Positions 1 through 5,663 of a DNA stretch of 6,510 nucleotides are shown here, piece after piece. A program made the position numbers and the translations under genes. The stretch comes from an uncultured Eubacterium sp. (GTDB lineage Bacteria > Bacillota > Clostridia > Lachnospirales > Lachnospiraceae), in assembly GCA_904502145.1 (NCBI GenBank), contig CAJGDH010000107.1, forward strand, positions 1 through 6,510, written 5' to 3'. The notes under the pieces are model-generated. The model was not told the DNA's origin. It saw only the letters and a program-made list of their open reading frames with translations, and searched no databases. The stretch's first letter is position 1, and every line of letters begins with the position of its first letter.

Positions 1-372
1 AGGATCGAGAAGAAAGAAAACGGTCCGGCCTATACAACGGATGAGGGCAGGACCTGGGTGCAGATCCCTGAGGGAACTCCGGTTTCCATGAACTGCTGGG
101 GATTTACCCCCTCTTTCATGAAGGAGCTGGAAGACAGATTTCCGGCATTCCTGGCGGAGAACCTGGAGAGCAATCCTCTGAAATGTGAGTATTTCCTCCC
201 TTCCGTGGTCTCGGATCTCCTTTCTGAGGGAAAGGCTACGGTGGAGGTGACCGAATCCTCCGGCAAATGGTACGGCGTCACCTATAAAGAAGATAAAGAG
301 GTGGTGGTGAATGCCATCAGAAGGATGAAGGAAGCAGGCTTGTATCCGGACCTTCTCTGGGGCAAGGAATAA
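1..372 (+). CDS. Sugar-phosphate nucleotidyltransferase, C-terminal part (5' end outside window)
   Basis: The reading frame is open from base 1 to the TAA at 370-372 and gives the last 123 residues of a protein that starts upstream. A GTG at 58 could be taken as a start, but the frame continues in good homologous sequence before it, so I treat the gene as truncated by the window. The tail matches from memory a group of about 300-residue clostridial NTP-transferase proteins (the NTP_transferase, RmlA/GalU-like superfamily). These couple a sugar phosphate to a nucleotide to make NDP-sugars in the cytoplasm. Recognisable blocks are VSMNCWGF (fragment residues 28-35), ELEDRFPAFL (42-51), NPLKCEYFLPSVV (58-70) and KWYGVTYKED (89-98). 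The nucleotide-binding N-terminal half is not in the window, so the exact sugar and nucleotide cannot be told. It ends before a hairpin and is convergent with the AraC-type gene, so it appears unrelated to the downstream operon. Confidence 0.85.
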   Translation, partial: RIEKKENGPAYTTDEGRTWVQIPEGTPVSMNCWGFTPSFMKELEDRFPAFLAENLESNPLKCEYFLPSVVSDLLSEGKATVEVTESSGKWYGVTYKEDKEVVVNAIRRMKEAGLYPDLLWGKE

Positions 373-399
373 GGAATCAGATAAGAAGAAATAATGATC

Positions 400-465
400 A
401 AAATAAAGAACCTCCCTTGCGGTCCGGCAGGTCATGTAATTCATGCCGGATGGCTCAGGGAGGTT
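400..465 (-). terminator. Long hairpin terminator for the AraC-type gene, possibly bidirectional
   Basis: AACCTCCCT (409-417) pairs perfectly with AGGGAGGTT (457-465). Inside it TCCGGCA (423-429) pairs perfectly with TGCCGGA (444-450) around a 14-nt loop, leaving an asymmetric internal loop (418-422 and 451-456). Read on the minus strand the hairpin begins at the TAA of the regulator gene and is followed by CTTTATTTT (408 to 400), a good U-tract for intrinsic termination. Read on the plus strand the tail (TTAATTTG) is weaker but may still stop transcription from the nucleotidyltransferase gene. All pairings were read directly; termination strength is inferred. Confidence 0.8.
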
Positions 466-1397
466 TAATTTGTGTAATGGATCTGCTGGTAGATGAGATC
501 ATTCTGGACGGATCTGATGGTATTTTTATACTCCGAGGGAGTCATGCCGGAATACTTTTTGAACTGTTTGGAAAAATACTGGATGGAGGAATAGCCGAGA
601 GCCTTGGCCGTATCCGTAAGGCTCATCTCCTTATCCCGGATATAGTCCCTGGCCACGCTGATCCGCATCTGACAGAAGTATTCGATGGCCCCCATGTCAG
701 CCTGACTGCGGAAGATCCGCTGAAGATGGGAACGCCCGATGCCGAAATCCTTACAGACCTGCTCGATCTTCAGGTGTTCTGTGATGTGATCCATATAGTA
801 ATTGGTGATCCGCTCAAACATGAGGATATCTCTCTTGAGAGACTCGGAATCGTAGACCGGCTCCACAAGGAGATTATCCCTTGAGCGGCGGCGCATCAGC
901 TCGATGAACAGAGCTTTGATCCAGAGGACGATCAGCTGCTCTCCGCCGAAAGGCTGGTTGTATTTTCTCTCGAGATAATAGACGTAGGAGCTGTCCACCC
1001 GGGAGGTAAAACAGAGGCTGCTCTCCCTGGCGACGGAAGCTACGATGGCCTTCAGATCCTCGTCGCAGGCCAGGTCTTTGTTGGCCAGCAGGTCAAGGTG
1101 CTCATCGCCGGAATAGAAACCGATGGTGAAGACAGTGGCAGGTTCATCTCCAAGGGAGCGGAAAGAGTAGTTCTCGTCCGGCATCTGGAGATAAAGATGG
1201 TCTTTCAGCAGGGAGACCGGACGGTCTTTTCTGCCGGGGTGGGAGATCTCAAAGACCCCGTCTTCCACATAAAAAAGCGTCCAGTAATCATGGTATTCGC
1301 TCTTGAAGATGAAGTCGCTCCGATAGGCAAAATGGTGGATCGTCACTATCCCTTCAATATTAAACTCATCCTTTAATCTGATCGTCGGGTTAGCCAT
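465..1397 (-). CDS. AraC/XylS-family transcriptional regulator with N-terminal cupin-like sensor
   Basis: A 310-residue cytoplasmic DNA-binding regulator, typical length for the family; a GTG start at 1418 would give 317. Residue numbers here follow the 317 form. Residues 20-105 look like the cupin-type AraC ligand-binding domain (IHHFAYRSDF, then HDYWTLFYVEDGVFEI at 43-58, where an acidic/aromatic pocket is usual). A helical linker with dimerisation potential follows (160-205). The C-terminal domain has two helix-turn-helix units: LKIEQVCKDFGIGRSHLQRI (216-235) and SLTDTAKALGYSSIQYFSKQ (266-285). It closes with the family signature GMTPSEYK (291-298). I chose the ATG at 1397 because GGAGGA (1416-1411) would serve it and the predicted transcript starts near 1426. 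That spacing is 13 nt, however, which is long. The alternative GTG at 1418 has AAAGG 9 nt upstream, but that AAAGG would lie outside the predicted transcript. The gene is divergent from the GTPase operon and shares its control region, so it may regulate that operon and itself. The ligand is unknown. Confidence 0.9.
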   Translation of the reverse strand: MANPTIRLKDEFNIEGIVTIHHFAYRSDFIFKSEYHDYWTLFYVEDGVFEISHPGRKDRPVSLLKDHLYLQMPDENYSFRSLGDEPATVFTIGFYSGDEHLDLLANKDLACDEDLKAIVASVARESSLCFTSRVDSSYVYYLERKYNQPFGGEQLIVLWIKALFIELMRRRSRDNLLVEPVYDSESLKRDILMFERITNYYMDHITEHLKIEQVCKDFGIGRSHLQRIFRSQADMGAIEYFCQMRISVARDYIRDKEMSLTDTAKALGYSSIQYFSKQFKKYSGMTPSEYKNTIRSVQNDLIYQQIHYTN

Positions 1398-1410
1398 ATC
1401 TGCACTGTAT

Positions 1411-1416
1411 TCCTCC
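1411..1416 (-). promoter_or_regulatory. Candidate ribosome binding site deciding the AraC-type start
   Basis: TCCTCC on the plus strand is GGAGGA on the minus strand, 13 nt before the ATG at 1397. It lies inside the first codons of the longer GTG-start form, so it is either coding there or the real Shine-Dalgarno of the shorter form. The spacing is longer than the usual 5-10 nt, so the choice stays open. Confidence 0.5.
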
Positions 1417-1426
1417 ACGCTGATCT

Positions 1427-1468
1427 GCCTTTATTGTAGTATAAAAAGCGGTAAAAATCAATAAAGGC
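1427..1468. promoter_or_regulatory. Perfect 10-bp inverted repeat, candidate regulator operator
   Basis: GCCTTTATTG (1427-1436) and CAATAAAGGC (1459-1468) are exact reverse complements with a 22-bp spacer. The arm centres are 32 bp apart, about three turns of B-DNA, so a dimer could meet both arms on the same face. The arms overlap the -10 and -35 of the AraC-type gene, and the right arm ends 6 bp before the -35 of the divergent operon promoter (1475). That position is suitable for a class of activation where an AraC-type protein touches RNA polymerase. The dyad is seen directly; binding by the neighbouring regulator is inferred. Confidence 0.6.
1433..1461 (-). promoter_or_regulatory. Sigma-A type promoter for the AraC-family gene
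   Basis: On the minus strand TTGATT (1461-1456) and TACAAT (1438-1433) are separated by exactly 17 nt, close to the housekeeping consensus. A start of transcription near 1426 is expected. The -10 and the -35 each overlap one arm of the perfect inverted repeat at 1427-1468, which suggests that a bound regulator would block this promoter. Confidence 0.65.
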
Positions 1469-1481
1469 TTCTCTTTGAGAA
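1469..1481. promoter_or_regulatory. Small inverted repeat over the operon -35
   Basis: TTCTC (1469-1473) and GAGAA (1477-1481) form a perfect 5-bp dyad around TTT. It covers the -35 hexamer TTGAGA (1475-1480), so it could be a repressor site. It is short enough to arise by chance. Confidence 0.3.
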
Positions 1482-1502
1482 ACGGGCATAGTCTGTTATA
1501 AT
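1475..1502 (+). promoter_or_regulatory. Extended -10 promoter for the GTPase operon
   Basis: TTGAGA (1475-1480) and a perfect TATAAT (1497-1502) are spaced by 16 nt, and TGT directly precedes the -10 (TG at 1494-1495), giving an extended -10. Transcription is expected to start near 1509, leaving a leader of about 40 nt before the ATG at 1551. This is the only convincing promoter found for the four plus-strand genes. Confidence 0.75.
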
Positions 1503-1536
1503 AAGCGGAGAGGACTTTAACCAGAAGAAGTTTTCC

Positions 1537-1543
1537 GGAGGAG
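1537..1543 (+). promoter_or_regulatory. Ribosome binding site of the first operon gene
   Basis: GGAGGAG sits 7 nt before the ATG at 1551, a near-ideal Shine-Dalgarno. It fixes the start of the membrane-anchored protein. Confidence 0.85.
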
Positions 1544-1550
1544 TTGTGTT

Positions 1551-2120
1551 ATGATACTATTAACTAAGGTCAGTGTGATACTGTGCGGTCTGTTCCTGTC
1601 CGGAGCACTGGTCCAGTGGATCAGTGACAACGGGTTAAGACAGCGTGAAGAATATATCCTGACATATGCCGTCAATATATCCGAACAGGAGAGGATCCGT
1701 GCCGAGAGGCAGCGGATGCTGGAGAAAAAGGAGGAGGAGCTGCAGAAACAGAGGGTCTTCCACATGGATGTAAAGATAACCCATGGCTCCGCTTTCGGTG
1801 GTTTCAGTGCCACCAACAATGACGGCAGGAAGAAGAAAGGCATTGTTCCGCTGGATCGTATCATGCTTTACGGCCGCCATTCCTCCGGGAAGGAATTCAC
1901 CTATTATATCGAGGATCAGAACATCGAGATCTGCGCCATGGAATCACCGGATGAGCTTTTGCTCAGATCCACGGGGAACTGGTTTGAGATCAGACAATAC
2001 GGAAAAGGACGGGATGAGGGCATCCTGGTCCAGAGTGCGGTGATCCGGAAGGATATCCTGTATTTTGTGATCCTGGAATCAAAGCATGAGATTTCCATCA
2101 TAGCGACAGATAACGGATAG
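1551..2120 (+). CDS. Membrane-anchored coiled-coil protein of unknown family, first gene of the GTPase operon
   Basis: I do not recognise this 189-residue protein. One strongly hydrophobic segment at about residues 4-24 (KVSVILCGLFLSGALVQWI region) should act as an uncleaved membrane anchor; I see no clear signal-peptidase or lipobox site. Residues 43-69 are rich in E, R, K and Q with a heptad-like pattern (SEQERIRAERQRMLEKKEEE) and look like a coiled coil. The remaining part (about 97-187) alternates hydrophobic and polar residues and suggests a small beta-rich globular domain, for example ILYFVILESKHEISIIAT. The charge after the anchor is strongly positive, which hints at a cytoplasmic C-terminal part, but topology is uncertain. 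It is the promoter-proximal gene, ends 13 nt before the GTPase gene, and is probably a membrane partner or scaffold for the GTPase/GAP1 pair. No enzymatic motif is visible. Confidence 0.8.
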   Translation: MILLTKVSVILCGLFLSGALVQWISDNGLRQREEYILTYAVNISEQERIRAERQRMLEKKEEELQKQRVFHMDVKITHGSAFGGFSATNNDGRKKKGIVPLDRIMLYGRHSSGKEFTYYIEDQNIEICAMESPDELLLRSTGNWFEIRQYGKGRDEGILVQSAVIRKDILYFVILESKHEISIIATDNG

Positions 2121-2133
2121 GCAGGATGATAAG

Positions 2134-3561
2134 ATGAAGGATAAAGCAATTGTAATCAAGAAAAAATGTCCCTACTGTTTTCTTTCCATCTCCAATGAGG
2201 AGACCGGTTTTCTGCTGAAAACAGATGGGGCCAGATTCATATCTCCGGCCCTGAATGATGTGGCTACCCCCAAGAAGGATACCCCCTATGTCCTCTTCTG
2301 GAATGCCATGGGCATCCCTGAGGAACAGCTGGACGCCGAGCGGATGATCATGGACAACCGTATCCTGACGGAGCTCAATCAGGAGCTGAGTGCCGCCGGT
2401 AAGACCCTTGCCGCCAAGCATTACAATCCGGACAATTACGGCTATACATTTTCTGCCAGGGAGGGTGCCGTCAATCTCTACTCCAACACCATGATCTGCC
2501 CTTACTGCCACAATGCCCTGCCCCACAATTTCTTCAAATATGACATGCTGATGATCGGCATGGCAGGCAGTGTGGATTCCGGCAAGACGGTCTTTATCAG
2601 CTCTCTGATGATGGACGGCTATCAGGTCCTTCAGAGGGATAATCTGATGGTGAGGAACGCGGCGGGGAATACCAGTGACCCCTACCTTCTGGAGATGGAG
2701 AAAAATGCGGACCTGCTCTTCCGCCAGGGCATCTGTCCCGGCGCCACCAGCAAGGCTTTCCGGAAGCCCGTATTCATGGAGATGATCTACCGTCTGGAAG
2801 ATAAAGTCTGCCCCCTCATCGTTGCTGTATACGATGTGGCGGGGGAGCTGATCAGGGAGAACAGCGGTACCGGAAGGACCGGTTTTGCCAGACATATGGA
2901 CGGGTTTATCTGTATGGTGGATCCTGCCCAGATGCACCTGGAGCATGCCGTCCTGTCCCGGACCATGCCGGATGAGGCCCAGGTGCTGGCCAATCTGCGC
3001 ATCCTCTCCCCGGAGGAACAGATCTCCTACCAGATGATGAGCAATAAAAACAATAAACAGATCATGGATCCCAATGATTTCATGAAAGATTCTTTCCACA
3101 GCGAGGACTATATCCTGGAGCGGAAAGCGGAGATGATCATGGATTCCCTCCGCAGCGGCCTCGGCGAGACCCTGCTTCACGATAAATATATGGCCCTCAC
3201 CCTGGGCAAGAGTGACAAGCTGGAGGCGGTGGGGGAGATCAATGCCTACCCCGGCAGCCAGCTCCTGTTTGAGCGTGAACAGACCGGTCACGGCTTCTTC
3301 AACATGGATCATCATTTTCTGAGACAGAGTCTGCTGGCCCAGATCTTTGACCAGAAGGTGTTCAGGCTCCAGAGGAATCTGGATGATTATAAAGCGAGCA
3401 GCCTGTTTATCGTTTCGGCCCTGGGATGTGAGACGGAAGTGATCAGGGAAGAAGCGCAGGAGATCGTAAAAACCGTAGGTAAAGTACATCCCATAAGAGT
3501 GGAAGAACCATTGTTATGGCTCGTTATGAAATATATGCAGGAAAGAGGTTGGCTCGATTGA
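2134..3561 (+). CDS. TRAFAC-class GTPase with split zinc-ribbon, of the GAP1-associated type
   Basis: A 475-residue predicted GTP-binding switch protein. The N-terminal part carries two CPYC knuckles (residues 12-15 and 122-125) about 110 residues apart, which together could hold one zinc. The G domain follows: P-loop GSVDSGKT (145-152), a candidate switch-I threonine in CPGATSKAF (T205), DVAG as the G3/switch-II motif (234-237) after the strand PLIVAVY, then GFICMVDP (257-264). GKSD (358-361) stands where NKxD or TKxD is usual, and SAL (428-430) is in the G5 position. All main GTPase motifs are therefore present, and the Asp for guanine recognition is kept. No membrane segment is seen. From memory it resembles the GTPases partnered with GAP1 proteins in predicted NTP-dependent conflict systems (the DO-GTPase group), but only one G domain and one GTPase gene are present here. 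The ATG at 2134 has AGGA 7 nt upstream. The gene end overlaps the GAP1-like gene. GTPase identity is secure; the precise subfamily is less so. Confidence 0.85.
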   Translation: MKDKAIVIKKKCPYCFLSISNEETGFLLKTDGARFISPALNDVATPKKDTPYVLFWNAMGIPEEQLDAERMIMDNRILTELNQELSAAGKTLAAKHYNPDNYGYTFSAREGAVNLYSNTMICPYCHNALPHNFFKYDMLMIGMAGSVDSGKTVFISSLMMDGYQVLQRDNLMVRNAAGNTSDPYLLEMEKNADLLFRQGICPGATSKAFRKPVFMEMIYRLEDKVCPLIVAVYDVAGELIRENSGTGRTGFARHMDGFICMVDPAQMHLEHAVLSRTMPDEAQVLANLRILSPEEQISYQMMSNKNNKQIMDPNDFMKDSFHSEDYILERKAEMIMDSLRSGLGETLLHDKYMALTLGKSDKLEAVGEINAYPGSQLLFEREQTGHGFFNMDHHFLRQSLLAQIFDQKVFRLQRNLDDYKASSLFIVSALGCETEVIREEAQEIVKTVGKVHPIRVEEPLLWLVMKYMQERGWLD

Positions 3562-5663
3562 AGGCAGAATTTTTAAGACATGAATATACCTGGTCGAAGC
3601 AATCAATTAGCGGTACCATGGGACTGGGGATCAGCTGTTCCAGCACCCCCAGGGAGGAGGTCAGGCTTCGGGAACTGGAGAAGCTGGCAGCCATGGCGGA
3701 ACCGGACAGCCAGACCGGGACAGATGTGGAACTGTTGATGTACAGCATGGAATCGGGCTTCGTCAAGATGACCGTCAAGCCTGTTCCCCCCGGGGAAGAC
3801 CAGAGGAAGAACAAGAAGGTTTACCTCTATCAGTGCAGGGACAGCCAGATGGCGGATCCTGCGGTTTACTGCATTCCCCAGGGTGTCTGGGAACATACGG
3901 ATGGGGAGGAACTGGCCCCGGTCTTCCTGTCGGAGGATTGGGAACCTGCCTCTGAGATTTTTGAGAAATACGGATTCAGCGACAGACTGCCGGACCTGTT
4001 CCGGGCAGTCTTTCGGTGCGTTTTCCGGGCAGGTAATAATCTGGCCTTCATCGTTCCCTGGGACAGGGAGGACTATGCTCTCCGCGCCCGGGAGATCATG
4101 TATGCCGTCCATTCCCTGCTGCCGGAAGACCTGAGAAAGAACGCGGGTTACGCTTCATACGGCTGCGGGATGAACCGCAGAAGTTCTTTCTGCTTCACTG
4201 ATTCGGCAGATCCCGAGAGTGACTGCTTTACTTTATCTTCCATGGAGTATTCGGGAAGCCGTGACCAGGAGGACAGGCTGGACGATTTCTTCTATGAGAA
4301 TCTGGCGGCCATCTTCCGGGACAGGGAGGGACTGTACCTGCAGTTTGGCGGGACGGTCCGGGACCTGATCAGAGGCCGCAGGATCGATAAAAACCTGCTC
4401 AGGGAGGTACAGTGGGCCTTCCTGCGCTTCTGTCTCCAGAACATGATCGACATCCCGGAACACAATGAAGTGATGAACCTGTTCCCTCAGCTTTTCTACA
4501 GTGCGGGGGATTCCCCGGACCTTCAGGAGATCGGGGACAACCTTCTGGAATACTATCACGTGGAGAAATGGGACAGGGAAGATCTGGAGAAATACCTGAA
4601 GATCCTGGAGAGCGGGATGACCAGGAAAGGCGAAGACAGGATCCTGAGGGAGATGGACTGGAGTCTGGTCAGACTGTATGGTAAATACCGGGCGGTGGCC
4701 AGGGATTACCTTGACCAGCTCCGGGACAGAAATAAGACCCTTTATACCAGGCTGATGTCCAGGGCAGCGGGGGAGGAAGGAAGCATCTCTTCCCTCTGTT
4801 TCAAGGAGAATCAGAAAGATCTTTCCTCCATGGAGGAATACATCACCGGCATGGAGCCGGAGATGGTGTCCGAGGATGCCAAGGAAGTCTGGATGATCCG
4901 GGGCATCGAGATCCTGAACGAAAATGTATTTAAGGTGTCGAATTATGAGAGGATGACCCGGATCGCGGACCACATCCTCTGGAGAGAACCCTGGGAGGAG
5001 GTCCTGCAGGGATTTCTCACCCAGCTTAAGGACCGGTGCGGCGAACTTACGGACGCCCAGCTGGATGCTTCCTGCCGGATCGAGTCGATCTGCGAGAAGC
5101 TGACCGGCACGCCCGGAGACGGACGACTGACGGCCGAGAGGGAGAGGCGGGAGGAAAAAGCGCTTCCTGCTGAGACCGGATCCGGAGACTCCGATGAGGA
5201 TACCGCCCTGGTCAGGATGGCTGAGAACGGGGACCCGGAGGGGGAGGAGCCTGTTTACCGCACCCTGGAGGGAACGGAGGGCAGGGACGGCTTCCTGTCA
5301 TTCCTGATCCGTGGACTTCCCTACGGATTCCTCACTGCATGTATTATGTATCTTCTTCGGTATGCTCTTCTGATCGGACACTGGAAGATCAGTCTCGGTG
5401 TGGGAGGCATGTGGCTCATCCTCATGCTCAACTATGCCACAGAGCGTGTGGAAAGAAAGAAAAAAGACGGTTACCGGTTGTGGCAGGCACTTGGGCTCTG
5501 CCTGATCGAGGGATATATTCTCAAGACCATCGCCTGGATGATCCTTCCCCAGAACCTGAGAGTCTATTTCTTCCTGGTGCTGGGTATCATCATCGTGGTG
5601 GTCCAGTGCATTCTCGGAATGCTGCTTCTTAAGAAGCGAAGAATGGAAGAGGAAGAGTTATGA
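3516..5663 (+). CDS. GTPase-associated protein 1 (GAP1)-like protein with C-terminal membrane domain
   Basis: A 715-residue protein, the likely partner of the upstream GTPase. The N-terminal region has the pattern I associate with GAP1: HEYTWSKQ (22-29), MGLGISCSS (35-43), and a segment NLAFIVPWD...VHSLLPEDLRKNAGYASYG (175-216), which resembles the GAP1 middle-domain motif (LLP, R, then a short strand). Residues 250-530 are helical and charged. An acidic, low-complexity linker (about 530-592) leads to four probable membrane helices (about 595-621, 625-641, 653-678, 683-705) and a charged tail. I know GAP1 mainly as a soluble partner of TRAFAC GTPases; its biochemical activity is not established, and here it would be membrane bound. 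The ATG at 3516 overlaps the GTPase gene by 46 nt and has a weak site (GGAAG, 10 nt). A TTG at 3558 overlaps the GTPase stop as TTGA and follows AGGAAAGAGG at 9 nt. That start would put the YTWS motif at residue 10, so it may be the true one. Assignment to GAP1 is from recalled motifs only. Confidence 0.75.
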   Translation: MARYEIYAGKRLARLKAEFLRHEYTWSKQSISGTMGLGISCSSTPREEVRLRELEKLAAMAEPDSQTGTDVELLMYSMESGFVKMTVKPVPPGEDQRKNKKVYLYQCRDSQMADPAVYCIPQGVWEHTDGEELAPVFLSEDWEPASEIFEKYGFSDRLPDLFRAVFRCVFRAGNNLAFIVPWDREDYALRAREIMYAVHSLLPEDLRKNAGYASYGCGMNRRSSFCFTDSADPESDCFTLSSMEYSGSRDQEDRLDDFFYENLAAIFRDREGLYLQFGGTVRDLIRGRRIDKNLLREVQWAFLRFCLQNMIDIPEHNEVMNLFPQLFYSAGDSPDLQEIGDNLLEYYHVEKWDREDLEKYLKILESGMTRKGEDRILREMDWSLVRLYGKYRAVARDYLDQLRDRNKTLYTRLMSRAAGEEGSISSLCFKENQKDLSSMEEYITGMEPEMVSEDAKEVWMIRGIEILNENVFKVSNYERMTRIADHILWREPWEEVLQGFLTQLKDRCGELTDAQLDASCRIESICEKLTGTPGDGRLTAERERREEKALPAETGSGDSDEDTALVRMAENGDPEGEEPVYRTLEGTEGRDGFLSFLIRGLPYGFLTACIMYLLRYALLIGHWKISLGVGGMWLILMLNYATERVERKKKDGYRLWQALGLCLIEGYILKTIAWMILPQNLRVYFFLVLGIIIVVVQCILGMLLLKKRRMEEEEL
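3539..3548 (+). promoter_or_regulatory. Candidate ribosome binding site for a TTG start of the GAP1-like gene
   Basis: AGGAAAGAGG ends 9 nt before TTG at 3558-3560, which shares bases with the GTPase stop TGA at 3559-3561. This is a better placed site than the GGAAG before the ATG at 3516 and would give a classic coupled stop/start overlap. Confidence 0.45.
5649..5653 (+). promoter_or_regulatory. Ribosome binding site of the fourth operon gene
   Basis: GAGGA lies inside the end of the GAP1-like gene, 6 nt before the ATG at 5660. It favours that ATG over the second ATG at 5666, which would be 12 nt away. Confidence 0.65.

Larger units (their letters stand above)
1440..1508. repeat. Near-identical 12-bp direct repeat in the divergent control region
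   Basis: TATAAAAAGCGG (1440-1451) and TATAATAAGCGG (1497-1508) differ at one base and are 57 bp apart. The second copy contains the operon -10. The first has no good -35 before it. It could be a second protein site or a relic of promoter duplication, or chance in AT-rich DNA. Confidence 0.35.

Noticed and set aside
58..372. Complete small gene starting at GTG 58
   Set aside because: The frame is open to base 1 with family-like sequence before 58 and there is no ribosome site before it; it is the tail of a larger gene.
417..884. Plus-strand open frame (155 codons) inside the AraC-type gene
   Set aside because: It begins in the terminator hairpin and reads opposite the HTH domain of the regulator; no ribosome site or family resemblance.
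2098..3489. Long minus-strand open frame (463 codons) opposite the GTPase gene
   Set aside because: The plus-strand frame carries ordered GTPase motifs and a CPYC pair. The antisense product is rich in His, Ile and Leu without recognisable motifs, has no good promoter, and is typical of a mirror frame of codon-biased DNA.
4233..4973. Minus-strand open frame (246 codons) opposite the GAP1-like gene
   Set aside because: It lies wholly within the GAP1-like coding region and its product is His/Pro/Val-rich with no domain, so it is a shadow.
5339..5632. Plus-strand frame (97 codons) inside the membrane part of the GAP1-like gene
   Set aside because: An out-of-frame reading of the hydrophobic helices; the product has a random composition.
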